From positions 1-19,091 of the forward strand of contig JBDOMT010000410.1 in assembly GCA_039831705.1 (NCBI GenBank): DNA of 19,091 nucleotides, in the 5' to 3' direction. The translations under genes were made by a program, and so were the position numbers. Positions 1 to 6,828 of the stretch are shown here, one piece after another; the first letter of the stretch is position 1; every line of letters begins with the position of its first letter. Below the pieces are notes generated by a model. The model made no database searches. It was not told the DNA's origin and worked only from the letters and a program-made list of their open reading frames with translations. This DNA comes from JAJRWS01 sp039831705 (GTDB lineage Bacteria; Planctomycetota; Planctomycetia; Pirellulales; Lacipirellulaceae).

Positions 1-33
1 GAAACCAATTTTCCGCTTGGGCCACTCGCTGTC

Positions 34-190
34 GCCCTTTCAGGGCTAGGGAATAATCTGAAAACGCCACCGTGGGCTCACGCCCCACGGCTAGATGCAA
101 TCGCCACTTCGTGGCGATTGCGGTAAGATAAGCCACAACCAGAAAGTCGGGCTTTAGCCGACTGTCGGCGAACCCTCCGCCTTCAGGCGG
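34..190. repeat. array of five hairpins (REP/MITE-like)
   Basis: Five inverted repeats follow one another: 34-46 (GCCCT/AGGGC, 3-nt loop), 70-90 (CCGTGGG/CCCACGG, 7-nt loop), 98-120 (CAATCGCCAC/GTGGCGATTG, perfect 10-bp stem with TTC loop), 145-163 (AGTCGG/CCGACT) and 177-190 (CCGCC/GGCGG). Rows of palindromes like this are typical of REP or BIME-like intergenic elements. The stems are read directly from the sequence; assignment to a mobile family is inference. Confidence 0.65.
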
Positions 191-304
191 TGGTCTTCAG
201 TCTCTTTCATTCTAACACACGTATCAGTGCAATAAGCCGCGTTAGGCGATACTCACAATGAGACTTTTGATGGGAAAAAAGAGGACAGGAAGAAATAAAA
301 AAAC

Positions 305-389
305 AGGTATAGGTCACCGGGTATAGATAGGTAATAGGTGAGGGTATAGGTGGGTATAGGTGACACCCACGGGTATAGGTGACACCCAC
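305..389. repeat. GGTATAGG tandem repeats with a 19-bp duplication
   Basis: Variants of GGTATAGG recur through the segment. It ends in two exact copies of the 19-bp unit GGGTATAGGTGACACCCAC at 352-370 and 371-389. Each unit has complementary ends (GGGT and ACCC), so it could fold. No gene crosses it. Confidence 0.75.
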
Positions 390-506
390 AATGAGATACT
401 GGATGAAACACACAATGACCTAAGTCTTTTGACAGTAGGGACATTCGACTATGAGGGTAATATTGATTTGTGGGTGGCCCCTTTTTGCGCACTCAATTTC
501 GATTTT

Positions 507-1034
507 TCAAGATATCAATACCTTGAGAATACCCCGGCAGAATTCCGGTAGATCGTCCGGTTTGCGACTCGAAACGAAGTGACGGTCGACGACGACTGGC
601 TTGTCTTCCCAAATCGCACCAGCGTTTACCAAGTCGTCTTTAATACCTGAAGATCCGGTGACGTGCACATCGCGATAGACACCGGCCGAAATGGGAATCC
701 AGCCACCATGACAGATGGCTGCAATCAATTTGTCCGCTGCGTCAAATTGGCGAACGATATCTAGCACTCTAGTATCCCGACGCAGTTTGTCGGGCATGAA
801 ACCGCCGGGCACAACCAGTCCGTCGAAACCATCAGTCTGGATGTCTGCGATCGCCACATCGGAAGTGCATGGATAACCGTTCTTGCCCGAATAATGATAA
901 TTTGCTTCTGGGCCGGCCATTACGACCTCGGCTCCAGCTTCAATCATTCGCAGCTTTGGGTACCACACCTCGAGATCTTCGTAGATCTCGCCTACAAATA
1001 TCAGAAGCCGTCTTCCCGCAAGCGGTTGGTCCAT
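507..1034 (-). CDS. DJ-1/PfpI family protein
   Basis: The 175-residue product is a full-length member of the DJ-1/PfpI superfamily, a class I glutamine amidotransferase-like fold that includes intracellular proteases, deglycases and chaperones. The nucleophile elbow is AICHGGW with Cys108 followed by His109, and the early acidic residue expected near the cysteine is Glu16 in the segment FVGEIYEDLE. The ATG at 1034 is supported by an AAGAGGAA Shine-Dalgarno a few bases upstream. It is the last gene of a minus-strand run, 51 bp after the PhnD-like gene, so co-transcription is likely. No signal peptide is visible, so it should be cytoplasmic. The exact activity (glyoxalase, deglycase or protease) cannot be read from sequence. 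Confidence 0.9.
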   Translation of the reverse strand: MDQPLAGRRLLIFVGEIYEDLEVWYPKLRMIEAGAEVVMAGPEANYHYSGKNGYPCTSDVAIADIQTDGFDGLVVPGGFMPDKLRRDTRVLDIVRQFDAADKLIAAICHGGWIPISAGVYRDVHVTGSSGIKDDLVNAGAIWEDKPVVVDRHFVSSRKPDDLPEFCRGILKVLIS

Positions 1035-1085
1035 GGTTTCCTCTTAGCACGCACTGATGACCAGAGTGAATCTCATGCACATCTG

Positions 1086-2165
1086 CTACGGCGTTCCTAG
1101 ATTTATCGACTGCCGCGCCTTTGCCAGAGCCGTGTCGATTCGTCGTACGTTGCCCCAGTCGTCCTTGTAAGAAATAGCGACAAACTGAGTCGCTCCGGAA
1201 GGGCCAAATTCTTTTTCCAGACTCGTGTCCTTCCAGTCGAAGCTTAGTAGTACTTCACGAATTCCATCACGTAATTCTGGCATGAGGTTGTAAGCATAGC
1301 CGATGGCGCCTGGAGGGAATTTTTCCGACTCATAAATCGAACGGATAGAATCCGCGCCGATTTCACCACGTGCCACCATACGATCCAGCAAATCGCTGGC
1401 CACTGCGGCCGCTTCGAATTCCTGCGCTGCGACCCGGCGAATGGAATTGTCGTGTCCATAGGAAAATCCCCAGGCATAGTCGCGTTCGATCTGCATGTCG
1501 TGTTTGTCCATTAGCAGTACCAGCGCCGCTTTGTAACCCGAGTTGGAACGGGGGCGAGTGAAGGTCATTCGGCGGCCACGGATGTCTTCGACCTTTTGAA
1601 TGTCGCTCTCCGCGGGAACGATAATTTTCATGGTATAGCCATAGTCGCCATCGGTCTGTCCCAGGGTACAGACTGGAACAAAACCATGAGCATTTACGCC
1701 TGTGGGGACCGTCCCCGTGCTCAAGGCAGTGATATGCAATTGGCCATTTCTAAGTGCACGGAGTTGTTCCCCCGTGTCAGAGAAACTCACCACATTGACT
1801 TTGCGCTCTAATTTTTTGGCCAATACGGCCATCAATTCCTGCCAAGTTTCTTGATTGGCTTCTCCATCCGAGGAAGCGATGTAGGAAAAATTTAATTCGA
1901 CCGGATTGATGCACTGAGTCAGGTTGGTAGGCGCGTCGGCGATTAAATCCGCATCCTGGTCATGATAATCGCTACTAAGATGTAGGTTAGCGTCGGCGGT
2001 ACTCAACAGGCGAGAGACTGTGTTGTAGGTCGAGGTCTGCTTGGCCTTGGCCGCCAACTCCCGTTGATTTTTGAGTATCTGCACGCCAATTGCGGCAACC
2101 AGGATCAGTGGGATCAGAAGGAAGCAAAGTCGTCCATAGGAGAAGGTGTGTTGAGAATCAGTCAT
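1086..2165 (-). CDS. membrane-anchored PhnD-like substrate-binding protein
   Basis: The 359-residue protein has an N-terminal hydrophobic helix at about 12-31 without an evident cleavage site or lipobox. A linker follows, and then a periplasmic-binding-protein domain at about 90-350 resembling PhnD-type (phosphate/phosphite/phosphonate) binding proteins. The hinge-like segment DIRGRRMTFTRPRSNSG (194-210) corresponds to the 'D-x-x-G-x-x-x-x-f-x-x-p-x-S-x-S-G' signature of that family. No ABC permease or ATPase gene is nearby. The start codon overlaps the end of folD (ATGACTGA), which suggests translational coupling. The role may be sensing rather than transport: an anchored orphan binding domain with no transporter is often a sensor module, but this is inference. 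The ligand is unknown. Confidence 0.8.
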   Translation of the reverse strand: MTDSQHTFSYGRLCFLLIPLILVAAIGVQILKNQRELAAKAKQTSTYNTVSRLLSTADANLHLSSDYHDQDADLIADAPTNLTQCINPVELNFSYIASSDGEANQETWQELMAVLAKKLERKVNVVSFSDTGEQLRALRNGQLHITALSTGTVPTGVNAHGFVPVCTLGQTDGDYGYTMKIIVPAESDIQKVEDIRGRRMTFTRPRSNSGYKAALVLLMDKHDMQIERDYAWGFSYGHDNSIRRVAAQEFEAAAVASDLLDRMVARGEIGADSIRSIYESEKFPPGAIGYAYNLMPELRDGIREVLLSFDWKDTSLEKEFGPSGATQFVAISYKDDWGNVRRIDTALAKARQSINLGTP

Positions 2166-3054
2166 CCGATTTATCCTTTGTGTTAGGATTTGGCCATTCC
2201 TGGGATCGGGCTGCTGCCAGCGTATTGACCAGCAGCATGGTTCGAGTGAGAGGCCCCACGCCTCCGGGAACGGGGGAGATTTGGCCTGCCACTTCGGCGA
2301 CCGCCTGGTAATCGACGTCGCCCACTAACCCCGTATCGGTCCGATTGATTCCCACGTCAATGACGGTGGCTCCCGGACGGACCATGTCGGCGGTTAAAAA
2401 TTTAGGTTGGCCTATGGCCACTATCAGGACATCGGCTAATTGAGTGACAGCCGCCAGATTCTGTGTGCGGCTGTGACAGACAGTTACCGTGGCGTTGGCC
2501 CCTACGTCTCGTTGCATGAGCATGCATGCCAGCGGCTTGCCAACAATATCGCTGCGGCCAACGATGACCACATGGGCGCCAGTGATAAGGATATTGTTTC
2601 TCAGTAGCAATTGTTGGATCGCATGAGGCGTGCAAGGCAGGAAGCGGGGTCGTCCCTGGAGTAATCGGCCCACATTATCTGGATGGAACGCATCGACATC
2701 CTTGTCAGGACAAATTGCTTCCAAGACATGCTCAGTTCGAATCTGTGGCGGCACCGGGAGTTGTACTAAGATGCCATGGACGTGTGAGTCACGATTGAGT
2801 TGATCGATTAAATCGAGCAACTCTGTTTCTGATGCGGTCTCGGGCAAGCGATGTAATTGACTTGCGATGCCAACTTGTTCACAGTCTCGCCGTTTGTAAC
2901 GCACATAAACTTCACTGGCCGGATTGCTGCCTACCAGTACCGCCGCAAGTACCGGTTGAGGGCCACCGTCTCGGCGAAAGGCAGCCACCTCCTCGGCTAA
3001 TTCCGAGCGGATTTGTTGTGCCAACGATTTGCCATCGAGAATTGTCGCGGACAT
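2158..3054 (-). CDS. folD: bifunctional methylenetetrahydrofolate dehydrogenase/cyclohydrolase
   Basis: FolD interconverts 5,10-methylene-, 5,10-methenyl- and 10-formyl-tetrahydrofolate in one-carbon metabolism. The product from the chosen start (MSATILDGKS) has 298 residues, the usual family length. Catalytic Tyr50 and Lys54 lie in EVYVRYKRR, Gln98 in GILVQLPVP, and the NADP-binding and C-terminal signatures VIVGRSDIVGKP and SPVPGGVGPLT are intact. An upstream in-frame ATG at 3120 would add 22 residues that run into the 8-bp repeat array and match nothing in the family, so I prefer the ATG at 3054, although it has no clear Shine-Dalgarno. The stop overlaps the next gene's start by 8 bp. Confidence 0.96.
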   Translation of the reverse strand: MSATILDGKSLAQQIRSELAEEVAAFRRDGGPQPVLAAVLVGSNPASEVYVRYKRRDCEQVGIASQLHRLPETASETELLDLIDQLNRDSHVHGILVQLPVPPQIRTEHVLEAICPDKDVDAFHPDNVGRLLQGRPRFLPCTPHAIQQLLLRNNILITGAHVVIVGRSDIVGKPLACMLMQRDVGANATVTVCHSRTQNLAAVTQLADVLIVAIGQPKFLTADMVRPGATVIDVGINRTDTGLVGDVDYQAVAEVAGQISPVPGGVGPLTRTMLLVNTLAAARSQEWPNPNTKDKSDD

Positions 3055-3102
3055 TTGGAAAAGTTGAGAGTTGAGTGTTTGGAAAGGTAAATTTATGCCC
3101 GC

Positions 3103-3188
3103 GTTCCATCGTTCTATCATTCCATCATTCCATCATTCCATCATTCCATCATTCCATCATTCCACCATTCCACCATTCCACCATTCCC
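3103..3188. repeat. 8-bp tandem repeat array (ATTCCATC)n
   Basis: Ten consecutive 8-bp units are present: GTTCCATC, GTTCTATC, five ATTCCATC (3119-3158) and three ATTCCACC (3159-3182), followed by a partial copy. On the minus strand this reads GATGGAAT. The copies diverge at both edges while the centre is uniform, as expected from slippage. It sits between pgpA and the folD start, about 50 bp upstream of the folD start codon. Confidence 0.95.
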
Positions 3189-3256
3189 ATGCTCCATAAT
3201 TGCTGAACCCGAGTTCGTATTCATCGATTGTTACTTGTGCTATTTATCTGCCGTCC

Positions 3257-3826
3257 CTAACTCACCAGCCACAGTATAGCGCGCAGGGTTGCGGCTGCGT
3301 AGATGGCGGCCATCCAATCGTCGGCCATAATTCCCCATCCCGCAGGGAGCCGTTCCAGCTGTCTACAAGGAAATGGCTTGCTGATGTCGAAAATACGTAG
3401 TAGGACGTAGCCGGCCAACCAGATCCATGGTTCTGTCCAAATCCATGATTCTGGCTGCGATAGGCCAATAAAAACGATCGGCACGCTGAAAATTTCGTCC
3501 AGAACAATGGACTGCGGATCTTTTATTCCCCCCAAAGTTTGCATGGCTCGGGTGCAGAGGGCCACGCTCAGTAAGCCCAGGAGGACTAGGATTGCCAGTT
3601 GGCCCGCTAGCGAGGGGATTTGTACTAAGGCTAAGGCTAACGGCAGTCCCCACAAGCCGCCGATCGTGCCTGGGGCTGGAGCGACCAGGCCAACTCCCAG
3701 GCCTGTGGCAATCCAAACGGCCAGTCTTCCCCTCAATGAATTGCCTGTGGTGGCATCATGTATAGCTGTCTGCTGGCGCCGAGGGGCGTCAGAGTGGCTA
3801 TCAGGAGTAACGTTCATGGCGAGCAT
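3257..3826 (-). CDS. pgpA: phosphatidylglycerophosphatase A
   Basis: PgpA removes phosphate from phosphatidylglycerophosphate to give phosphatidylglycerol at the inner membrane. The signatures are clear. Numbered from the start chosen here they are APGTIGGLWG (about 51-60), DPQSIVLDE (103-111) and FDISKPFP with GIMADDW (about 146-171), all acidic motifs of the Mg-dependent PgpA family, between several hydrophobic helices. The start is uncertain: ATG codons at 3826 and 3817 and a TTG at 3853 are in frame and none has a good Shine-Dalgarno. The N-terminal 35-40 residues are polar and not conserved in the family. The gene is divergent from the sulfite reductase gene. Confidence 0.92.
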   Translation of the reverse strand: MLAMNVTPDSHSDAPRRQQTAIHDATTGNSLRGRLAVWIATGLGVGLVAPAPGTIGGLWGLPLALALVQIPSLAGQLAILVLLGLLSVALCTRAMQTLGGIKDPQSIVLDEIFSVPIVFIGLSQPESWIWTEPWIWLAGYVLLRIFDISKPFPCRQLERLPAGWGIMADDWMAAIYAAATLRAILWLVS

Positions 3827-3936
3827 CGTAAGGTGGTACGTGTTGACATACAAGTCGCACGACCGATCTGGCTTGTCGGTAAGTAGGTGAGTATTGTAGG
3901 GTCTTGGATAAATGACAAGCCTGGGAAGCTAATTCG

Positions 3937-3953
3937 AATGTTTCCTAAACATT
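3937..3953. promoter_or_regulatory. inverted repeat upstream of sulfite reductase
   Basis: AATGTTT-CCT-AAACATT is a perfect 7+7 inverted repeat. It lies 45 bp before the sulfite reductase start codon, in the divergent space shared with pgpA. The position suits an operator for a dimeric regulator, but I cannot name the regulator. Confidence 0.4.
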
Positions 3954-3998
3954 TTGGTTACCCCTCCCGTTGAACCATTTTTGGTGAATTGAAAACTG

Positions 3999-5807
3999 AT
4001 GAGCAAGCCCACCCCAGAGAAATTGGCCCAGGAAAATTCCCCTGTTCCAGTAAAACCCCCTGCCCCAGTAAAACTTAGCCCCGTCGAGGTATTCAAGGCG
4101 GAGAGCCAGTATTTGCGCGGTTCGATTCCTGAGGAGTTAGTCGACGGCAAGCCTTTTTTTGGCAAATCCAGTATTCAGTTACTGAAACATCACGGTACTT
4201 ACCAGCAGGATAATCGGGATGCTCGTGTGGCGGCCAGAGCGGCTGGCAAGTCGGCTGGTAAATCCTATAGCTTCATGGTCCGCACGGCGATCCCTGGGGG
4301 CAAACTTACCAGCGAACAATTGTTGGCGGAACTCGATTTGTGTGATGAAGTGGGGGATTCCACATTGCGGATTACCACACGCCAAGGTTTGCAGTTGCAT
4401 GGAATCGTGAAAGATAATCTTAAGCCGGTGATCCGACGTATCAACCAATCGAAACTAACCACGATTGCCGCTTGTGGTGACGTTGAGCGTAATGTAATGT
4501 GCTCCCCCGTTCCTTACCGAAACGATCCGGTTTACGATCAGTTGCAGTTGCTCGCCGATCAGTTGGCCATTCATCTCAGGCCGCGCACCAAAGCCTATTA
4601 CGAACTATGGCTCAAGGACGAATCCACCGGTGAGAAACAGCTAGTCGGCAGTGGTTCCGAGAAAGGCGGTGGAGCAGGCGAAGAGAGTTCAGGTCACGAT
4701 GTCGTGGAGCCGATCTACGGTCCTACCTACCTGCCAAGAAAATTTAAAATTGGGATCGGATTGCCAGGTGACAACAGCGCCGATGTTTACTCGCACGACT
4801 TGGGCCTGTTGGCCGTATGTGAAGATTGGAGTGTCGCCGGTTACAACATGCTCGTAGGTGGTGGCTTTGGCACAACTCCCAGCGCCAAAAAAACGTTCCC
4901 AGCCATTGCCCAGCCAATGTGTTTTGTCACACCCGAGCAAGTGATCGATGTGGCTACGGCAGTGATTCGTGTGCAACGTGACTACGGGAACCGGTGTGAC
5001 CGCAAAGTGGCCCGATTAAAATATCTTATTCACGACTGGGGGTTGGATCGATTCAAACAAATGGTGCAACAATATTATGGTGGAGAACTGCCGCCGCCAC
5101 GCCCCATGGAGGTCTTCCAATTCAACGACGGTTTGGGGTGGCACCCACAAGGTGACGGTCGCTGGTTTTATGGACTCAACGTAGAGAATGGCCGGATTAA
5201 GGACGAAGGGCCTTTTCGACTGAAAACAGCATTGCGGGAAATTTGTCGGTCCCTGAATCCTTCCTTGCGCCTGACACCCCACCAGAGCATTCTATTTTGT
5301 GATTTGCAGGAATCTGATCGCGGGCAAATTGCCGATATCCTGCATCAGCATGGGGTACTGCTGAGTGAAGAAATTAGCAATGTGCGGCGCTGGTCCATCG
5401 CCTGCCCGGCCCTTCCTACTTGTGGGTTAGCGGTGACAGAAAGCGAGCGCGCCTTGCCGGATTTGATGAGCGGCCTGGAAACCGAATTGGAACAACTGGG
5501 TCTGGACGATGAAATCTTCACCACCCGCATGACAGGCTGTCCCAATGGGTGTGCCCGGCCTTACAATTCTGACATCGGTTTGGTGGGCAAATCGAAAGAT
5601 AAGTACACGCTGTTTTTGGGGGGCCGCACCCAGGGAGATCGGCTCAACTTTATTTATCAGGACAAAGTGCCCACCCAAGAGGTGGTGCCCAAATTGGTGG
5701 CCATCTTTCGCTTCTTCCGCGATGCGCGAGAATCGGGCGAATCGTTCGGTGATTTTTGCCATCGTCAGGGAGTCGATGCCCTGCAGGCCCACTGTGGTGA
5801 AGGCTAG
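3999..5807 (+). CDS. sir: assimilatory sulfite reductase (siroheme, 4Fe-4S)
   Basis: The 602-residue enzyme belongs to the siroheme/4Fe-4S nitrite and sulfite reductase family, catalysing six-electron reduction of sulfite to sulfide. The cluster ligands are present as C-x5-C (Cys469, Cys475, in ACPALPTCG) and C-x3-C (Cys514, Cys518, in TGCPNGCA). Siroheme-contacting segments RTAIPGG (95-101) and TTRQGLQLHG (126-135) are intact. The C-terminal pattern ARPYNSDIGLVGK and the insertion ending YGPTYLPRKFK resemble sulfite rather than nitrite reductases, but a nitrite reductase cannot be fully excluded. The first 30 residues are Pro-rich and probably disordered. No flavoprotein subunit is adjacent, so the electron donor is unknown; ferredoxin is plausible. 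A strong hairpin follows the stop. Confidence 0.9.
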   Translation: MSKPTPEKLAQENSPVPVKPPAPVKLSPVEVFKAESQYLRGSIPEELVDGKPFFGKSSIQLLKHHGTYQQDNRDARVAARAAGKSAGKSYSFMVRTAIPGGKLTSEQLLAELDLCDEVGDSTLRITTRQGLQLHGIVKDNLKPVIRRINQSKLTTIAACGDVERNVMCSPVPYRNDPVYDQLQLLADQLAIHLRPRTKAYYELWLKDESTGEKQLVGSGSEKGGGAGEESSGHDVVEPIYGPTYLPRKFKIGIGLPGDNSADVYSHDLGLLAVCEDWSVAGYNMLVGGGFGTTPSAKKTFPAIAQPMCFVTPEQVIDVATAVIRVQRDYGNRCDRKVARLKYLIHDWGLDRFKQMVQQYYGGELPPPRPMEVFQFNDGLGWHPQGDGRWFYGLNVENGRIKDEGPFRLKTALREICRSLNPSLRLTPHQSILFCDLQESDRGQIADILHQHGVLLSEEISNVRRWSIACPALPTCGLAVTESERALPDLMSGLETELEQLGLDDEIFTTRMTGCPNGCARPYNSDIGLVGKSKDKYTLFLGGRTQGDRLNFIYQDKVPTQEVVPKLVAIFRFFRDARESGESFGDFCHRQGVDALQAHCGEG

Positions 5808-5841
5808 CCATTTGTTTATGATCGGTGATGCTTCGTGGATT

Positions 5842-5881
5842 ACACGGGGGGTTTGGGGGGTATCCCCCAAACCCCCCGTGT
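5842..5881 (+). terminator. perfect 18-bp stem hairpin, likely terminator
   Basis: Two perfectly complementary 18-nt arms (5842-5859 and 5864-5881), rich in G on one side and C on the other, enclose the loop GTAT, 34 bp after the sulfite reductase stop. Only a short T run (GTGTTTCT) follows, so termination may rest on the stem. The G-runs (G6, T3, G6) could also form other structures. Confidence 0.75.
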
Positions 5882-5970
5882 TTCTGTCCAGCTCCCTTTT
5901 AGAGGGCTTCTTCAAGCCACCTGCTCTGCAGTGGTCGTTGACTTACTCATTTTTGATGAATAACCATAAA

Positions 5971-6000
5971 ACGGGGCCGCACTTACTAGTGCGACCCCGT
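5971..6000 (-). terminator. hairpin terminator of hsp20
   Basis: Arms 5971-5982 (ACGGGGCCGCAC) and 5989-6000 (GTGCGACCCCGT) pair with one mismatch around the loop TTACTA. Read on the minus strand, the stem is followed by TTTTATGG, which fits a Rho-independent terminator for the hsp20 gene. It may also stop read-through from the plus strand. Confidence 0.7.
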
Positions 6001-6019
6001 CGTTGGAAAACAGTTCCAT

Positions 6020-6041
6020 GAAAGAGGACATGTCCTCTTTC
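6020..6041. repeat. 22-bp perfect palindrome after hsp20
   Basis: GAAAGAGGACA followed directly by TGTCCTCTTTC forms a loopless 11+11 palindrome, ending 3 bp from the hsp20 stop codon. It lacks a T-tract, so it is not a standard terminator. It could be an mRNA 3' stabilising structure or a protein-binding site. Confidence 0.7.
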
Positions 6042-6044
6042 GGA

Positions 6045-6494
6045 TCACTTCACTTCGATCCGTTGTGGTTGAGCTTCGGGCTTTTTGGCCACGGTGACGT
6101 GTAGCACGCCTTGCTCCAAGCTTGCACCGATCGTACTGGGATCAATCGTATCGGGTAACCCTACGGTGTGTACCACTTTGCCATAGTGGTGCCCAACGTT
6201 TGGACCGCTTTCGTGTTCGGGCGCTTCACGCTCGGCACTGATTTGTAGCTCACCCTGGTCATAGGTCAACTCGACATCTTCGCGGGCCACTCCCGGGATA
6301 TCCATTTCAATGTGGTAGGTTTCTTTTTCTTCCCACACACGGCCCAACTGGGACCAAGTGTTTCCCACATTGGGCAGCCCACTCAGGCTCTTGATGACTT
6401 GTGGCCCAAGTAGTTGATTGACCAGAGAATCGACATCGCTCCAGCGTGTCGGCAGGAATTCACGTAAACGATTATTGGTTAAGTTCGTATTCAT
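6045..6494 (-). CDS. small heat shock protein, Hsp20/alpha-crystallin family
   Basis: The 149-residue protein is an ATP-independent holdase chaperone. The alpha-crystallin domain spans about 52-140, starting with WEEKETYHIEMDIPGVAREDVEL and including the conserved beta-strand signature GVLHVTV (129-135) near its end. A short N-terminal arm (1-50) and a C-terminal tail complete it. The tail ends in RIEVK, with I-x-V in the position where the family's oligomerisation I-x-I/V motif usually lies. The ATG at 6494 has an AGAGAGG Shine-Dalgarno (6503-6509). About 135 bp upstream is a strong sigma-54-type promoter match with two phased palindromes behind it, listed separately. Two hairpin structures follow the stop codon. 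Confidence 0.95.
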   Translation of the reverse strand: MNTNLTNNRLREFLPTRWSDVDSLVNQLLGPQVIKSLSGLPNVGNTWSQLGRVWEEKETYHIEMDIPGVAREDVELTYDQGELQISAEREAPEHESGPNVGHHYGKVVHTVGLPDTIDPSTIGASLEQGVLHVTVAKKPEAQPQRIEVK

Positions 6495-6629
6495 TTTGGC
6501 ACCTCTCTTTTAGGTTGAAAAAATTATTTTGATCTCCGCCACAGATTGAATGGGGCCCTACGATCCATGAAAAATCACGTGGCAACAGACCTGCCTCCTC
6601 TACTCAGTAGTACTCAGGAGGACATACAG

Positions 6630-6645
6630 AGCAACGTTTGTGCCA
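6630..6645 (-). promoter_or_regulatory. sigma-54 (RpoN) promoter of hsp20
   Basis: On the minus strand the sequence is TGGCACAAACGTTGCT. It matches the sigma-54 consensus TGGCAC-N5-TTGCW, with the invariant GG and GC separated by exactly 10 bases. Transcription would start near 6619 and leave a leader of about 125 nt before the hsp20 ATG. The match is seen; activity is inferred. Confidence 0.65.
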
Positions 6646-6730
6646 TTTGCTCTGGCAATTTAATAAAGTCGCAAATAGTATGTATGAAAAGACTTGCGCA
6701 ATTGGATGCGGGGCGAGAAAATAACAAGAA

Positions 6731-6743
6731 TGCCAAAATGGCA
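6731..6743. promoter_or_regulatory. palindrome TGCCAAAATGGCA, proximal enhancer-like site
   Basis: Perfect 5-bp arms (TGCCA/TGGCA) surround AAA. The centre is about 118 bp upstream of the predicted sigma-54 start of hsp20, in the usual range for a bacterial enhancer-binding protein. The following bases GTCT are shared with the distal copy. Confidence 0.5.
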
Positions 6744-6784
6744 GTCTATCGCGAGCGACGTTGGTTTGTTGACCGATATGAGGA

Positions 6785-6797
6785 TGCCAAAAAGGCA
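6785..6797. promoter_or_regulatory. palindrome TGCCAAAAAGGCA, distal enhancer-like site
   Basis: A second copy with TGCC/GGCA arms and the same 3' flank GGCAGTCT lies 54 bp (centre to centre) from the proximal site, close to five helical turns. The two would therefore face the same side of the DNA, as expected for cooperative activator binding. Confidence 0.5.
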
Positions 6798-6828
6798 GTC
6801 TGCGAGTCTAGCGCAGTTGTATCGACTT

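Larger units (their letters stand above)
1..506. other. gene-free repeat-rich region
   Basis: No convincing gene lies here. The short open frames are built from the repeats themselves and match no protein I recognise. The left part (about 34-190) is a row of small GC-rich hairpins. The right part (about 305-389) is made of GGTATAGG-type repeats. A short phrase CACAATGAGA occurs twice (about 253-262 and 387-396). The region may be the debris or the far end of a mobile or REP-type element whose other part lies left of the window, but no transposase is visible. Confidence 0.6.
6495..6828. other. regulatory space upstream of hsp20
   Basis: This 334-bp space lies between the 3' end of the kinase gene and the 5' end of hsp20, so its signals should serve hsp20. 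It holds the sigma-54-type promoter (6630-6645), two palindromes TGCC-N5-GGCA (6731-6743, 6785-6797), a third looser copy TGCCA-N7-TGGCA (6641-6657) overlapping the promoter, and the hsp20 ribosome binding site. I do not see a small gene. Confidence 0.6.

Noticed and set aside
207..551. Short open frames on both strands across the GGTATAGG repeats
   Set aside because: They translate repeat sequence, have no ribosome binding site and match no known family.
6495..6619. RNA thermometer in the hsp20 leader
   Set aside because: The only pairing with the Shine-Dalgarno that I see is ACCT/AGGT (4 bp); no ROSE-like fold is evident by eye.
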